Source: Neodiprion pinetum
Lineage: Eukaryota; Arthropoda; Insecta; Hymenoptera; Diprionidae
Length of the DNA: 64,000 bases
Direction of reading: 5' to 3'
NCBI RefSeq assembly: GCF_021155775.2
Contig: NC_060235.2
Span: forward strand, 37,550,607 to 37,614,606
In this document: positions 1-11,817 of the stretch, piece by piece
Layout: every line of letters starts with the position of its first letter
How positions within the stretch are numbered: position 1 is the first letter of the stretch
The notes under the pieces: generated by a model
What the model was told of the DNA's origin: nothing
The model's input: the letters and a program-made list of their open reading frames with translations, nothing else
Databases searched by the model: none
Program-made: the position numbers and the translations under genes

Positions 1-3000
1 GATGTAGTCAGCCCCTGGAGTATTAGGATCCACATCTTTTAAGCGTACTCTTGTGTGATCAACTGAAAGAGTTATAAGTAAAAATATGTTAGTAATATTT
101 GAAATTTAGACTATGTGACTTGGTCACCATCTTCATAGACATTTTCAGTTTCAAAGTTTCAATCTAATAATTGTCATATATACATTGAATTAAATTATTA
201 TAGTACGAGGGCCCACGACTAAATCCACAGATCTCGGTAGACTAGATGACCCTAGATCTAACTAGGCGGGTAGTAACGCTCAGAAGGCCTAGCAGCTTCA
301 TGGGGGACTATTTCTACTATCAAAAAAATTTTAAATAAACATAGAGGATATTATCACATCCTATCTAATCTTGAAAATGTACACAGATTTTGTTATTTCA
401 TTACTAAAATTTCGGTTTTTAGACATTCTGCTCATATTGTCTGACCTGGCTGCATTTTCAAGACTGTCAACAAATCTAACCCAAGTGTATCATAGCATGC
501 CGGTTCAAACCTGTTTTGAACCATTCTTATGGCTTCCCAGGTTACAAAAATACCGTTTTCAGACATTTTCAATACTGCTTATAATGCCCATTAAAATTAA
601 ATTCTACCTCAATTTGTCTGATATTAATTTTTTCTTCATCTGGGCAACTTATTTCTTATGTCCAATAGTTTTCAGACGGGATGCTACGATACAGTTCAAT
701 TAGATTTTTTGATAATTTTGAAAATACGCTCAGATCAGCGACTGCACGCAATATGCTTGAAATTTGCATTTTTGGGTTCCGGGTGAAATAATCCATCGAT
801 TTTAAACAGTTTTGGCTGAGATGCTATGAGACCAAAATTTTGGTTGTAGGGTCTCGTACTATAATAGATAATAGTCTTACAAGGTAATATATTCTTGTAG
901 CGATTTTTTGCTCGGTTCTCCGGACGTTGACCTTCCTTTCGAGAGAATAAATGACCACATTCAAGTTGCTGCAACGACTCAAATTCTTCCCAAAAGCCAG
1001 CTTTTCCTTTGACAGAACCCCCCGCGCCATTTCCTGTTCCATTAGTGCAACCCCCAGAAGCATTGTACCACCCGTTCTCTTTATGCAACTGTCGTACTCT
1101 GCTCTCAATTCCGCTTGCATTAATACGAGTTGCATTGAATGGTTGCCTGAAAGAAGAAAGTCGCATAGAATTATCAGTAGAGTTACACTTAGTATATGTA
1201 GATAAGAACGATAGTTTTATCCTAAAAAATAAGAAACGCTAGTCACTTACCGCAGGTGAACAACAGTTCCACTTGTTTCTACCATTGGATTGCGTTTATA
1301 ATGTTCTATAAGATCGCTTAAACTGTCAAATTTATCACCGCCGCCTACGTCAAATCCATTGTCCTGCAACATTGATTAGTTGTTTTTTTTTCTCTAGTTT
1401 AGGTATGTAAGTATATCTCAAATCGACTGACAAATGGAATAGGGCTGGGAACTACCAGCAAGTAAACTCTACTAAGACAAAGCAATTGACCAAGAAGACT
1501 AAGTTTGCTCGTTAACTCTCAGTGACGAATCGGAAATATTATAGATTTGCAGTTCCCTGACATAGGAGTTAGACGAATATAACAATAATGACCTGTGAAC
1601 GTATCATGACGTGAGTTACGCGATCGTCGGTGCGCACGGACAAAACAAAATCACCCGGCTTGCTTTGAGATTCTCGCACAAGAAATGAACCGTTTTTTCC
1701 ACGTTCTACCATCAATCGTTCTGCTTCTTTTCCCGACAGGTGTCCGTGAAACCACCTATGGAAAGTTCAATCAATAACTTGAGTCTAGGTCAAATCAAAA
1801 GTTTGACAGATGTGTAAAAAGAATAACACATACCTCTCAGTAGTTGGATCTGCGCAGTTTAGAGGATATCGCAGTTCAATCACTTCTCCATTTTTCTCGC
1901 GTAATTGTCCACCATTTTCCATATAGTACTGGACAAGCTCGGACAATGTTGCAAACTTTTCTCCACCATAAAGATCGTAAAAATCTCCTGTATTCTGAAT
2001 TTTGATATGGGTCACTTCCCCATTTCGTCTAAAAATCATGCCGCTCTTTTAAGGCAATCAACACCAATAGTGAAAAGTGCTTGAACGCTATTAACACTAC
2101 TACACTTATGTGACATGTAGATGTAAAAGCAATTTCAATATATTAGTCTGGTTATTTGATTATTACTCGAAATTATAAATAACTGCACATCATACACATA
2201 ATATCATACAATAATTTCTAAGCACATAAAATATCAAGCAAATAAGTTAAATGCTGCTACTGATTATAAACTTGAATACACATTTAAAAATTGTCAAAGC
2301 AGTCTCATAACAAGAAGAAGAATATTTTTACTCACCTCACTGACAGTGTGAAGTTTGCAGGATTAGATGAACTGGGCCTTGCTAAGAAAGAGCAGTCATA
2401 TCCACGTCCCATCAACAATTTTTCCGCTTCCAAACCTGATATATTGGGATGAAACCATCTGTCGAATGCAGTGATATATAACTTTCGACGACTGTACTTT
2501 GCTTGAGTAATATAATAATTCTCTTATTACATCAATATTTTAGTTCACAAAGGATAAGAAAGGCCGTCAGAGCTGCTTGTTAGAAACACAGCGTCTGTAT
2601 CTTATCAGAATATATATTACTCGATTAACCTCGAGCCAAATTAAGGCGTGGATGCATCACTGCATGCCTTGCATCACTCTGTCATCGATGGTTGCAATGG
2701 AAAAATAATCTATATTCATTTAAACCAGATTCCTTCCACAGCACAAAAAAGGTATTACTCAAGGCCAATGGATGCTAATACTATACGAAGTTGCAATGAT
2801 AGAGCCTACAAGTTACTCTACGGCGTATTTATCTAATTTTGAATAACTTATTCTCTGACGTAGTTATTGACTGCAAACAATAAACTGTATTACAATTATT
2901 ATATTAGCAAATTAATAAAATGTAGAACAATGTGTGATTAATTGAAAAAGAAACTTGCTTGTATTTGCCAGTTTGTTTGTAAATAATGAGATGCGTTTAC

Positions 3001-3508
3001 AATGTACAGTCAGGTATAGAAAAAGTACCGTATACGTCCGAGTGTAATATTTACATTAAAATTTGTATCCTACCATCTCAGGTTATGAATACTAATCTCA
3101 ATGTGATTGAAATGACTCAAAGACAGAATGTGGTTGCAAAATAGGCATCGTTGAGCACCTACTCGACCATAATTAACCATGAGTAAACGAGGCATTGAGA
3201 AATTATTGACAAATAATTTAGCTACGCGTCATCAATGCATTAGCCTCAAAGTTAGTATGCGTATTGTTAGTTAGGTTAATCATTCGTATATAGTCTTGCG
3301 AAATGCGATAGTTAATGGTGTAATTTGATGAAATTAGAATAAAGATGTTTCGCGAACCGAAAATCTTAATTTAGGTTGATTAATTCAGGTACAATTATAG
3401 CCAGTGGATATTTAAAATGACACACAACTGAAAGCATCGAGTACGAGTGGCGTATTTTTTCCCCTTTCTATGCAATTACCATAACGTGCCTCACCTGCGG
3501 GATGCCAT
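1..3508 (-). CDS. csw: corkscrew / SHP2-type tyrosine phosphatase, 5' part (partial)
   Basis: Non-receptor tyrosine phosphatase with two SH2 domains that relays receptor tyrosine kinase signals to Ras/MAPK in the cytoplasm. Seven coding exons fit in phase: 3508-3495, 2458-2336, 2028-1834, 1755-1593, 1363-1251, 1146-881 and 62-1, giving 312 residues before the left edge. Exon 1 encodes MASRR, ending AG before GTGAGG, and joins to WFHPNISG of the N-SH2 (residues about 6-102, FLAR motif). The C-SH2 starts at WFHGHLSGKEAE (about 112, FLVRES motif). The start of the PTP domain reads GFWEEFESLQQ and later KNRYKNILP. The last exon reads DHTRVRLKD. The catalytic cysteine loop lies outside the window. 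Start 3508 was chosen because SHP2 proteins begin M-x-SRRWF; an in-frame ATG at 3538, just after a stop, would add ten residues. The exon 4 donor (GTCATT) is weak. Identity is near certain. Confidence 0.95.
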
Positions 3509-5317
3509 GTCGCAACTACGATTGTAACCAGTCAACATTTACTGCTTCATTGTTTCAGTTTTAACAATGAAAATCGTAACTTGCAACGTCAGTAAACTGC
3601 GAGTGAAACTCTTTTCGAAAACTGACACCAACCTGACATTTTCAAGTGTCAACGAAAACAAAAAAACGGCCACACTGGACACTGAGAGCCAAAGGGATAT
3701 TACTATGCAGCCTATAGAAGGGTCATTCGAATTACCGATTTAAAATTTCTCGTCAGTTGCATGCTCGTACCGCTGTTAGACGACGATCGCTACTCACTAA
3801 TACGAGGAAATATCATAAGTTGAATTCCCTTCACCACAATACAAAAAACGAGGAGTTTGGTAAAAAATAAGTGTATGCATTGATTTTTATGCAGAAATTA
3901 AAATTCAACGGATAGAAGCTGCATGAAGAAATACACGATGCTGTACTCCTTCTTAACCGACGGAAATTTATTTTATAACAATTTCTTCGATTTACTAGCA
4001 AATAGAAACGTGTAATTGACATTCTTTCTCATATTAGATAATTTACAAAGAGCGGAATGGCATATTCGAATACCTCATGAAACTGAAAGTACTGTTAGGT
4101 AGTTCCGTTTTAAATATATTTGAAAAACTATTCCTGGTTGCCGACCGTTGACATTAGCGCCTTGCCGAATAAGAGTAAGCGTTCGGCTGTTCAACAGTAG
4201 GCGTTGGTAGCCCAGTAGGTACAGCAGTTCGAATTGTATGATATATGATTACATGAAGTGAATGTAGGACATAAATGGAGTAAGGAAGTTAGAACTGCTG
4301 ATATGAATTATGAAGTTGAAGTGACGCAATCATGACATCACGACTTCTTCTCATAACATGGAAAGCATATTGAGATGTCGTTGTCAAAAGCTTACTTTGT
4401 GAAACCGTATTTCTATTCCAGGATTATTTATTTTCTGAAAGGCCGGGATACGTCATTCCTACACGTTAAATCCTACGAAACATTTTACGTGACCGAACCA
4501 CACATAGCTGCACATAGTAACTCAAATCACAAGTATCGCGCCGTATATACCGTTGACTGAAGATATGTAAAGACGTTCAAACCTTGGCGAATATTTTCTC
4601 TGGCCAGGTGGGTTCGGCGGTAATACTACTGTCAACTCGACTCATTGTCAGTTCCATACTGAGTTTACCTAGGCGTACTTCGTATTTTTTTCTTACGTTG
4701 TTAGAATAAGTTCGCTATTTTTTAAACCATTACTACAGATACTACGAATTGTCGTATAATTCCTTCGCTATCCAAAACCATTGTGATTCGAATTAGGTGT
4801 AGTTCGATCACGTGTAGGAAAATTTTATGTATGATTGAACGGGTAGAAAAGAAAGCTTTTCACCTTACAGAAATGATTTACGAGTACCCTCTTATTATAC
4901 CTATACCTACTTATAGGTATGTATACTAATCATGGTGGAAGAATTACATGATGCATATCTGTAGCCACATATGCGCATGTAAAAAAGAAGAAAAATGTTA
5001 CATTAAGATAATTATTTATACACATATCATCGACGATCCTAGAATATTTGTGCATTGCCAGTATCGCTGTAGCACTGCTATAGCTACAGCGTGATAATAC
5101 AGCAAAACCAAATTGGTTTCTTACCACAGAAGTAGTAATAAAACCTTTGAATTTTTTGTTCGATACTATTAATATTACTATCATTTCTGTTCCCAAGTAT
5201 TGCAATCATGTCTACACTCTGGTGTGTATCGTTAAGTGCGATACGGAATTGATTCTGAATGAGTTTATATTTTAACTTTTGCTTTATATCGTCGGCTGAG
5301 AGCACCAATATACTATT

Positions 5318-5480
5318 TCAGATTTTTGTTCGACAAAACCTCATCTTAGAATTTCGTACAAAAACGTCGTATATCCTGAAAGATCACTTTGGACATACAA
5401 TGTTATTCAACGCAATTCTGAGATAGGGTTTTGTTGAACCAAAATCTGAGATAAGGTTTTGTAGTACCAAATTCTTAGAT
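5318..5480. repeat. Short inverted and tandem repeat
   Basis: The stretch at about 5319-5360 is an inverted copy of 5415-5452: one arm read on the minus strand gives TTCTAAGATGAGGTTTTGT, the other arm reads TTCTGAGATAGGGTTTTGT on plus. The right arm is also repeated in tandem as two to three degenerate units of about 30 bp, each containing TGAGATA(A/G)GGTTTTGT. It is probably a remnant of a small inverted-repeat element. No flanking duplication could be defined. Confidence 0.5.
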
Positions 5481-5737
5481 AAGCATTAGAAGCTGTATTT
5501 ATGTTTTTATCGCATATTTCTGCAATGAATTTTGACTTCATAATGAAAAACGGTTGAATCTGAAGTGAGTTTTACATCAGCCATATGGAATATATTTTTT
5601 TAAGAAAAAACGATTGCCCATAATCCAATGACACTGCGATGAACGCTTCGACAATTATTATTGGTGAAAATCCGAAAAAAAATAACATGTTTCGCGCAGC
5701 TGTTTGTCCTATGTAACAATTCTGTTTATCTTTGTAG

Positions 5738-5853
5738 AGCTGCTGGAGGTCAAGGATGGGTCCTATAAATCGATTCTGAGATTACATCGTACTCCGGATC
5801 CAAAGATACAGCAGAGAATCGAAGACATGTTCTCGTATTTTCTTAGCTGTTAA
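5738..5853 (+). other. Unexplained exon-like open segment ending in a stop codon
   Basis: A pyrimidine-rich tract and TTTGTAG acceptor are followed by two bases and then 37 codons with protein-like composition, ending at TAA (5851-5853). Readable pieces are LLEVKDGSYKSIL, RLHRTPDPKIQQ and RIEDMFSYFLSC. Base composition is clearly richer in G and C than the AT-rich flanks, as expected for coding DNA. I do not recognise the protein. It could be the terminal exon of a plus-strand gene whose upstream exons I cannot find, an alternative last exon, or a fragment of a pseudogene. The next recognised gene on this strand starts at 6465 with its own ATG. Confidence 0.35.
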
Positions 5854-6464
5854 TATGTACAATTTTTATAGAAATTTAACAATTCTTCATTAAAAACTAT
5901 ACTTACAATTTTCCACAAAATAATACGCAATGTTCAAATTTTTTTAAAAATTCCTAGTCGTAGAAATTTTTACCGGGGTATCCCTGGGCATATTTTCGTG
6001 ACCAGTTTCTTGGCTGGTAACTGGGCCCGGGGTATAACATGTCGTGTTAGTGATCCGGTACCTTCTTTATCGACCAGAGCCGTTTAACAATGGACATAGG
6101 GTTTAACCCACAGTCCTAACAGACAGGTTCATAACTAATTTTAATTGTCAATTTGAAGTAAAATCCACTGACTGAATCATTGTCGGCATCACATTTATCA
6201 ATTATGGAAATGATCCTCACATTCGTTGTTCTAGCTTCCTATTCTAGGTCATAGACTGCTGCGCCAACTACCCACTTCGAACGGAACTATGTGACCAATT
6301 TTCGCGAAACGTTTCAAGCAGACAGAAAATGGTTGTGAGTGTCATTACATGCTTCGTTAACCTCCGTGGTACGGTCTCAGGGAAGATTTGTCGAACAACG
6401 TGATCCGTTAAATAACACCGATTTTACGTGTTAGAAGGAAGTTGAATAATAACTAAATTCGACA

Positions 6465-6680
6465 ATGAGGAAGAATGCGAAAAATCTGTTGTACGACAAA
6501 CTGCATAAAACTTTTGTGCTTACATGTGTTGCCGTAACCTTGGGCGGAGCATGCTTAATCGCAGTACGAGCTTACAATTATTTCACAGTGGTTCGACCGC
6601 GACGAATGCAGCTAAGGCTTGAAAATGAAAAACTATTGCTCAGCGAAGGAGTAAGCACGGATACGCAGGAGACTATGTAG
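6465..6680 (+). CDS. COX14-like mitochondrial cytochrome c oxidase assembly protein
   Basis: A 71-residue single-exon protein. Residues about 13-40 (HKTF, then a hydrophobic stretch TCVAVTLGGACLIAVRAYNY) form one membrane segment, followed by a basic and then charged tail (RPRRMQLRLENEK). The layout and the words KTF...GG...VR.Y.YF match COX14, a small inner-membrane protein that in other animals stabilises newly made COX1 during complex IV assembly. The animal family is usually somewhat shorter (human about 57 residues). The start is supported by an in-frame TAA twelve bases upstream and by the length of the basic N-terminus. A polyadenylation signal follows at 6763. The assignment is by motif resemblance; another single-pass mitochondrial protein is possible. 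Confidence 0.65.
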   Translation: MRKNAKNLLYDKLHKTFVLTCVAVTLGGACLIAVRAYNYFTVVRPRRMQLRLENEKLLLSEGVSTDTQETM

Positions 6681-6762
6681 CCTGATAGTCCTCGCACATT
6701 GTCAACGCATTATTTCGCTCCACCTACCTAATAGTCCCACAAATAATAACAATCAGTTAAAT

Positions 6763-6768
6763 AATAAA
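6763..6768 (+). terminator. Polyadenylation signal of the COX14-like gene
   Basis: AATAAA lies 83 bases after the stop codon of the small mitochondrial gene, the expected spacing for a short 3' untranslated region. A second AATAAA lies further down at about 7110. Confidence 0.5.
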
Positions 6769-8699
6769 TTGAAAAGCTTTGAAATTAAAAAAAGGTAATT
6801 TATTTTATATTCCTTCACCTGTTTTGATTCCATTTTTTCCATAATGCTTATAGCTGTACCTAGTAGCTGTTATGTAACTTTCAATAACAATTCTTGTATC
6901 TACTTAGAGCCGTTAAACTTTATACTTAGATTTGTACTTTCAATATTCAACTACTATTGTTGGCAACAACAATGTTTCTTAACAGTATCAGCAACGCTTA
7001 TTAATTAGTTATCCAGAAATGGCTACAAATCTCTCAATATCCAGTTATTACTCTCACTTTTAGTGATAATAATTTTCAAATCTAGGTTGTAAAGAGACTG
7101 ATTTTCATAAAATAAACATTGGAAAAAGTGTCACATTTTGATCTTGTTCAGTTCGTTTCAATTGATTAGTTTTCAGTGCACTTTTATACAGCAGGCTGCT
7201 AGTACAATATTCAGCCAATTATCATTGATTATTTCAATGAAATATCTTGCGCGTTTTCAACACTAGGTATGTGCGAAAGAAATCTGAAGCATATCATTTG
7301 TGTTAGATGAAACTAGTAAATTTTGCAAGTGGTTCTATTTTCGTTATAGATATCGACATGACACGAAGAATCGGTTCTGGCTTACACTACGATGTATACA
7401 TCTCCGACTTGCCTAGTATGCCCCGTGTGATGGACCATTAATCTCGTTGCACCATAAATTGTAAGTACATTTACAAAGTGGTTTGGCATTATTTTAAGGA
7501 AATATTCACGTAATGTGTTTTTGTAACGATACTTATTAAAATTTAGAATTTACAATCTGAAAAAGAAAACTCTCAGAAATTAATTATCTTGCGCAATAAT
7601 ATAATGGTCAGGTAAAGTACTTTGTACACAATTCGAGCTGTGATTATTTTTATTACCACTCAAAATTATTAATAATTCACGACGACGAATAATAAACCTC
7701 GATTTAATACTAGTATATCTCTATGATTTCACGTTATAAAATTTGGTATTTTAAATAAACAATTTATACTTAGAATTTATATTTACAATGTGAGCCATAA
7801 AATCAGCTCCCGTTGATGAAAAATAGCAGGGAACTTTAACATGGGGTATATGGCTGTACTTGTCTCTTATGCTATAATAAGTATAGTATAAATGTATCCA
7901 CCATGCTTAGTTAACCACAAATCACTAAAGTTTTTGTAGTGTATGTTTCTGAATATTCGGCAGTTTTATAGTTTTTTTCTTCCATTAATTTCTTTTTCAC
8001 GTTTAGAACATATCCTTAGCCTAGAGAATCCTCTTGATATCATTCACTTTGCACCAATCGTTATGTCCATATCTAAGAGCCCGTTAGAAAAAAAGGTTGC
8101 ACGTATATCAATATTTCTTTAGCAGTCTATAGAATCGTCATATGTGTACTATATGCTATCATATAATACTTTAGTATACATGATATCAGGTGCAAATTTC
8201 ACGAGTCATTTAAGATCTGATCGAGTATAAGTACGAAGTTATAGTTTCAAAAATAGTCACTTCATTTTAAAGTTTAAGTTCTCTTCTCAAATGTAGTTCC
8301 TTTGAATAAAACTTCGTGTGTATATTTTAATTGTTTAACGTGTTAGTACACTGTCTATTTATCTTCTAGGACTTGACTGTATGTGTAATACAAGGAACAT
8401 TGCCAATGAATTATTTACACCAAAATTAGTAATTATTACCATGAGATACTCAAAATTAAATTTTTTGTGCTCCTACTTGATAAGAGTTTTTTTTTCGTAA
8501 AAGTCCGATAAATGAATGACCGAACAAAGAAATTGTAGCAAATAATCTGAAACGATAAATGAAATATTGCATACAATAATCATTAGTTAAACCCAGTAAT
8601 ATCATCTTTGAGAGAGTATATTGCTAAGAACCCTATACACAGTCATGAGTTCTCAGCACCATCAATGAACTTGAACACTTTTTGTTTTAATTATGGCTC
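6769..8699. other. Convergent 3' flank between the COX14-like gene and ph
   Basis: AT-rich sequence without supported genes. On the minus strand it should carry the ph 3' untranslated region. A minus-strand AATAAA at 7649-7654 is one candidate cleavage signal, which would give a 3' untranslated region of about 1 kb. I see no repeats or RNA genes here. Confidence 0.4.
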
Positions 8700-10257
8700 T
8701 TAAGAGTTGTTCGATGATGGAATTGACGGGGACAAGTTTGAGTCCAATCTCATGGAGTCAATTCTGGCAACAATTTTTAGTGCTGGTCCCAACTTGATGC
8801 TCATCGCTGACATCAAATGATCTTCTTTTAGTAACATGAGGGCTTGACCATCAATCTCTTGAATTGCAAAGTCTTCGGCATAATCAGCACATCCTGGTAA
8901 ACCGCGTATGAAATCGCAGACCTCGTTCACCTATTGATCAGACAGAGACAGACAGTCTTAGAATAAACCAAATCCTTGAGTAGGGGTTATAAAAGATTTT
9001 TATCTTACCGTCCACTTCACAGGATTAATCCGCGTTGCCGAATCATCTGCATTAATAGTGCCAGTAATGTTTGCAACGGATGTTGATCTGTCTTCTCCAT
9101 TTTTCCGTATCGTATCTCCATTGTTAAGTTTGGACTCTGTGTCCACTTTTGCCCACTCCTTTTCTCCATTCTCGCGATCGCTAGTTTCCTTTCTTTTGCT
9201 AAAAGTGTATAACTTGTTGAAAATTCGATTCCACAGCTGGGAGCCTAAATCTTATTGTAACAATGAAAAGGCCTAGAATTCTTACCTCTTTGCACAGAGC
9301 ACAGAACAGAAGCGCTTTGACTTCTTATATTTTCCATTGTGGTCTTCCAATAAATTTCCACAGGCTTCACATTTTGTAACAATTGCCCCATTCCCATCTC
9401 CATCATTCGAATAATCAGGCGCATGCTTTTTCCCTACAAGATGTATTATATATCAGTTACCGGGCACATACAATGTTACTAGATGTTTTTTTTTTTCTTT
9501 TCGAATTCATAATCTGAGACTTCAACTTACTGGGAGGTTCGTCGATGGACTCTTTGTCTGTTAATAACATGTTATTTCTGTTCAATGGGTTTGACGTATC
9601 ATGTCCAACTTGTCCCACTGTTCCAGTCAATGACGATCGATTTACAGCAAATGGTTCCGAAGCTATAAAAGGTAAATTTTTAGCCACCGACCAATCAACT
9701 ACTCCAAACATTTGTCTGCACTTAATTTTTCCGGAAACGGTGTACAAAATTTAGTTGGACATAATTTATTTCAATGAGTTTATTGTCATTATTTACCTTC
9801 TTGAATGACGAATCCTTCTATAACGTGCGTAAGCACTTGTGGTTTGACCATAGCCTTGGGCGGTGCTTGCTTATTAGTCACAGTAGGTGGTACTGGCACT
9901 GATACTGTAGTTTCTTCTGTGCTTACTCCATTTGAAATAGAATTGATAGCGTTAGCAAGACCTGCAAGAGGGTTACTACATCCTCTATCTTCCAACTTTG
10001 GAGTTACTGTAGGTGTCGTCTCATCCTTGATCCCGTTTTTGCTGCGTTCGACTTCTGCAAACAGGTTTACATACCAGTTACTTCGAAACATTTTTAGAAT
10101 TATAAAGGATTATAAGTTTGAAGAAGTAGTTTTTCAGTACAAACCAGGATTGTCAGTCTGAGTTATAGTGACCTCCATTTGCGATATGGTTGTATTGTCC
10201 TCTTTTTTAATAGCCTTCATATTTTCATGCTGTTGTTGCTGCTGTTGTTGTTGATGT

Positions 10258-10289
<32 letters not shown>

Positions 10290-10314
10290 TTGTTGTTGCT
10301 GTTGTTGTTGTTGT

Positions 10315-10355
<41 letters not shown>

Positions 10356-11783
10356 GATTTGTTGTTGAGCCTGGTGCTGCTGTGCTTGCTGTTGTTGCTG
10401 TGCTTGCTGCTGGGCTTGCTGTTGTTGCTGCGCTTGCTGCTGGGCTTGCTGTTGTTGTTGATATTGCTGTTGTTGTTGTTTCGTCGGCATTATTAGCGGT
10501 TGCCCTTGATTATTGTAAAGCTGTTGTAACTGGTAGGCTTGACTGTGCATCGGTTGTTGAATTACTTGAACTTGAGGATGCGCCGCCATAGTTGTTATGG
10601 TTGTTGCACCCTGTTGTCCCGACAAAGCCATAGCAACACCTGGTTGTTGCTGTTGTTGTGGCTGTTGCATTGACACACTAACTGCACCTTGCAACTGTTT
10701 GAATTCAAATATTGAAAACGTTGGTCTCAACGTCGATATTTTAAAGTAACCATACTAAGAATATTTCTACAAATCGCACGCTTGCGCCCCCTGCTGAGAG
10801 TCAGCACCAATCCACACAACTTTTATGTGAGCCAAGCGTATTGTACAAATGCTGAGAATGAAAACTTGGTGGCACGTAGGTTGCAGTTTGTAGAAATATT
10901 CTCGGCATAAAATTTGGTTCATTTGGTAGGATTCAATTTCTCAAGAAATTATTTAACGTACTTGCTGAGTCATGCTGACCGTAACTGGCTGAGGCTGAAC
11001 TTGAACTTGCGTAGGAACGACACTATGTGGTCCATTTCCTGCCTGTTGTTGCTGTTGTACTTGCAGTTGCTGTTGGACTTGCTGTTGTATTTGATGTTGA
11101 ACATGTTGCACCTGTGGCACTTGTTGCTGAACTTGTACTTGTTGCTGTAATTGCTGCTGGTGGTGCTGCTGTTGCTGAACAGTATGTTGCTGCATGATCA
11201 TTGTAGCATGATGTACGTTAGATTTTGTTTGATTAGCAGCATCCGCCTTGGTCGTAGCTGTTGCTGCATTTGGTCCAGGGCTTGTTCGGATAATTGGTTT
11301 ACCTCTACCTTTGCCACCTCCGCCTCCGGCTTTTCCACCCTATATAAAAAATGAAAATACATCACAGCAACCATATAACAAAAACCGTTGAATAGTTATA
11401 CATAATTCTCGGTCCACAAAAATTAAAAAATGTAGCATGTCGATTGTGGTACCTTAACCAATATCCTCATCTTCGTTAAGGTTCCCTAAGGAAAGAAATG
11501 AGGTCAATTGCTGAATTTTGATAATTACCTGTACGTGTACTGTGGCCTGTACGCCATGAACGGTCTGCGTAGAAACTGAACTAGCAGGTCGAATATTTGG
11601 ACCTTGCAGTGAAGATGGAAGAATGTTGAGTGGTCGTTGGCTACCACCTCCTTGTTTGCTTTGCTGCTGTTGCTGTTGTTGTTGTTGTTGCAAGTCAATT
11701 ACTCTTGGTTTACCCCCAGCTGCAGCTATTTGCTGTACTCCTTGTATTTGCTGTTGCGTCGCCATAGCTAAGACATACAATAT

Positions 11784-11817
<34 letters not shown>

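Larger units (their letters stand above)
3509..6464. other. Intergenic region between csw and the COX14-like gene
   Basis: This region holds the probable csw 5' untranslated region and promoter on the minus strand (no clear TATA box) and probable 5' untranslated sequence of the COX14-like gene on the plus strand. A possible plus-strand non-coding exon lies at about 6247-6342, between an acceptor ending TTCTAG and a GTGAGT donor. Apart from the exon-like segment at 5738-5853 and the short inverted repeat at 5318-5480, listed separately, I see no supported gene. The open frames at 4375 and 4930-5308 have no recognisable motif. Confidence 0.5.

Noticed and set aside
371..703. 110-residue open frame in a csw intron
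   Set aside because: Opposite strand of a csw intron, AT-rich, no motif.
10179..10591. Plus-strand polyleucine and Ala/Val-rich open frames
   Set aside because: They are antisense readings of the ph CAG/CAA tract; the minus strand carries the conserved gene.
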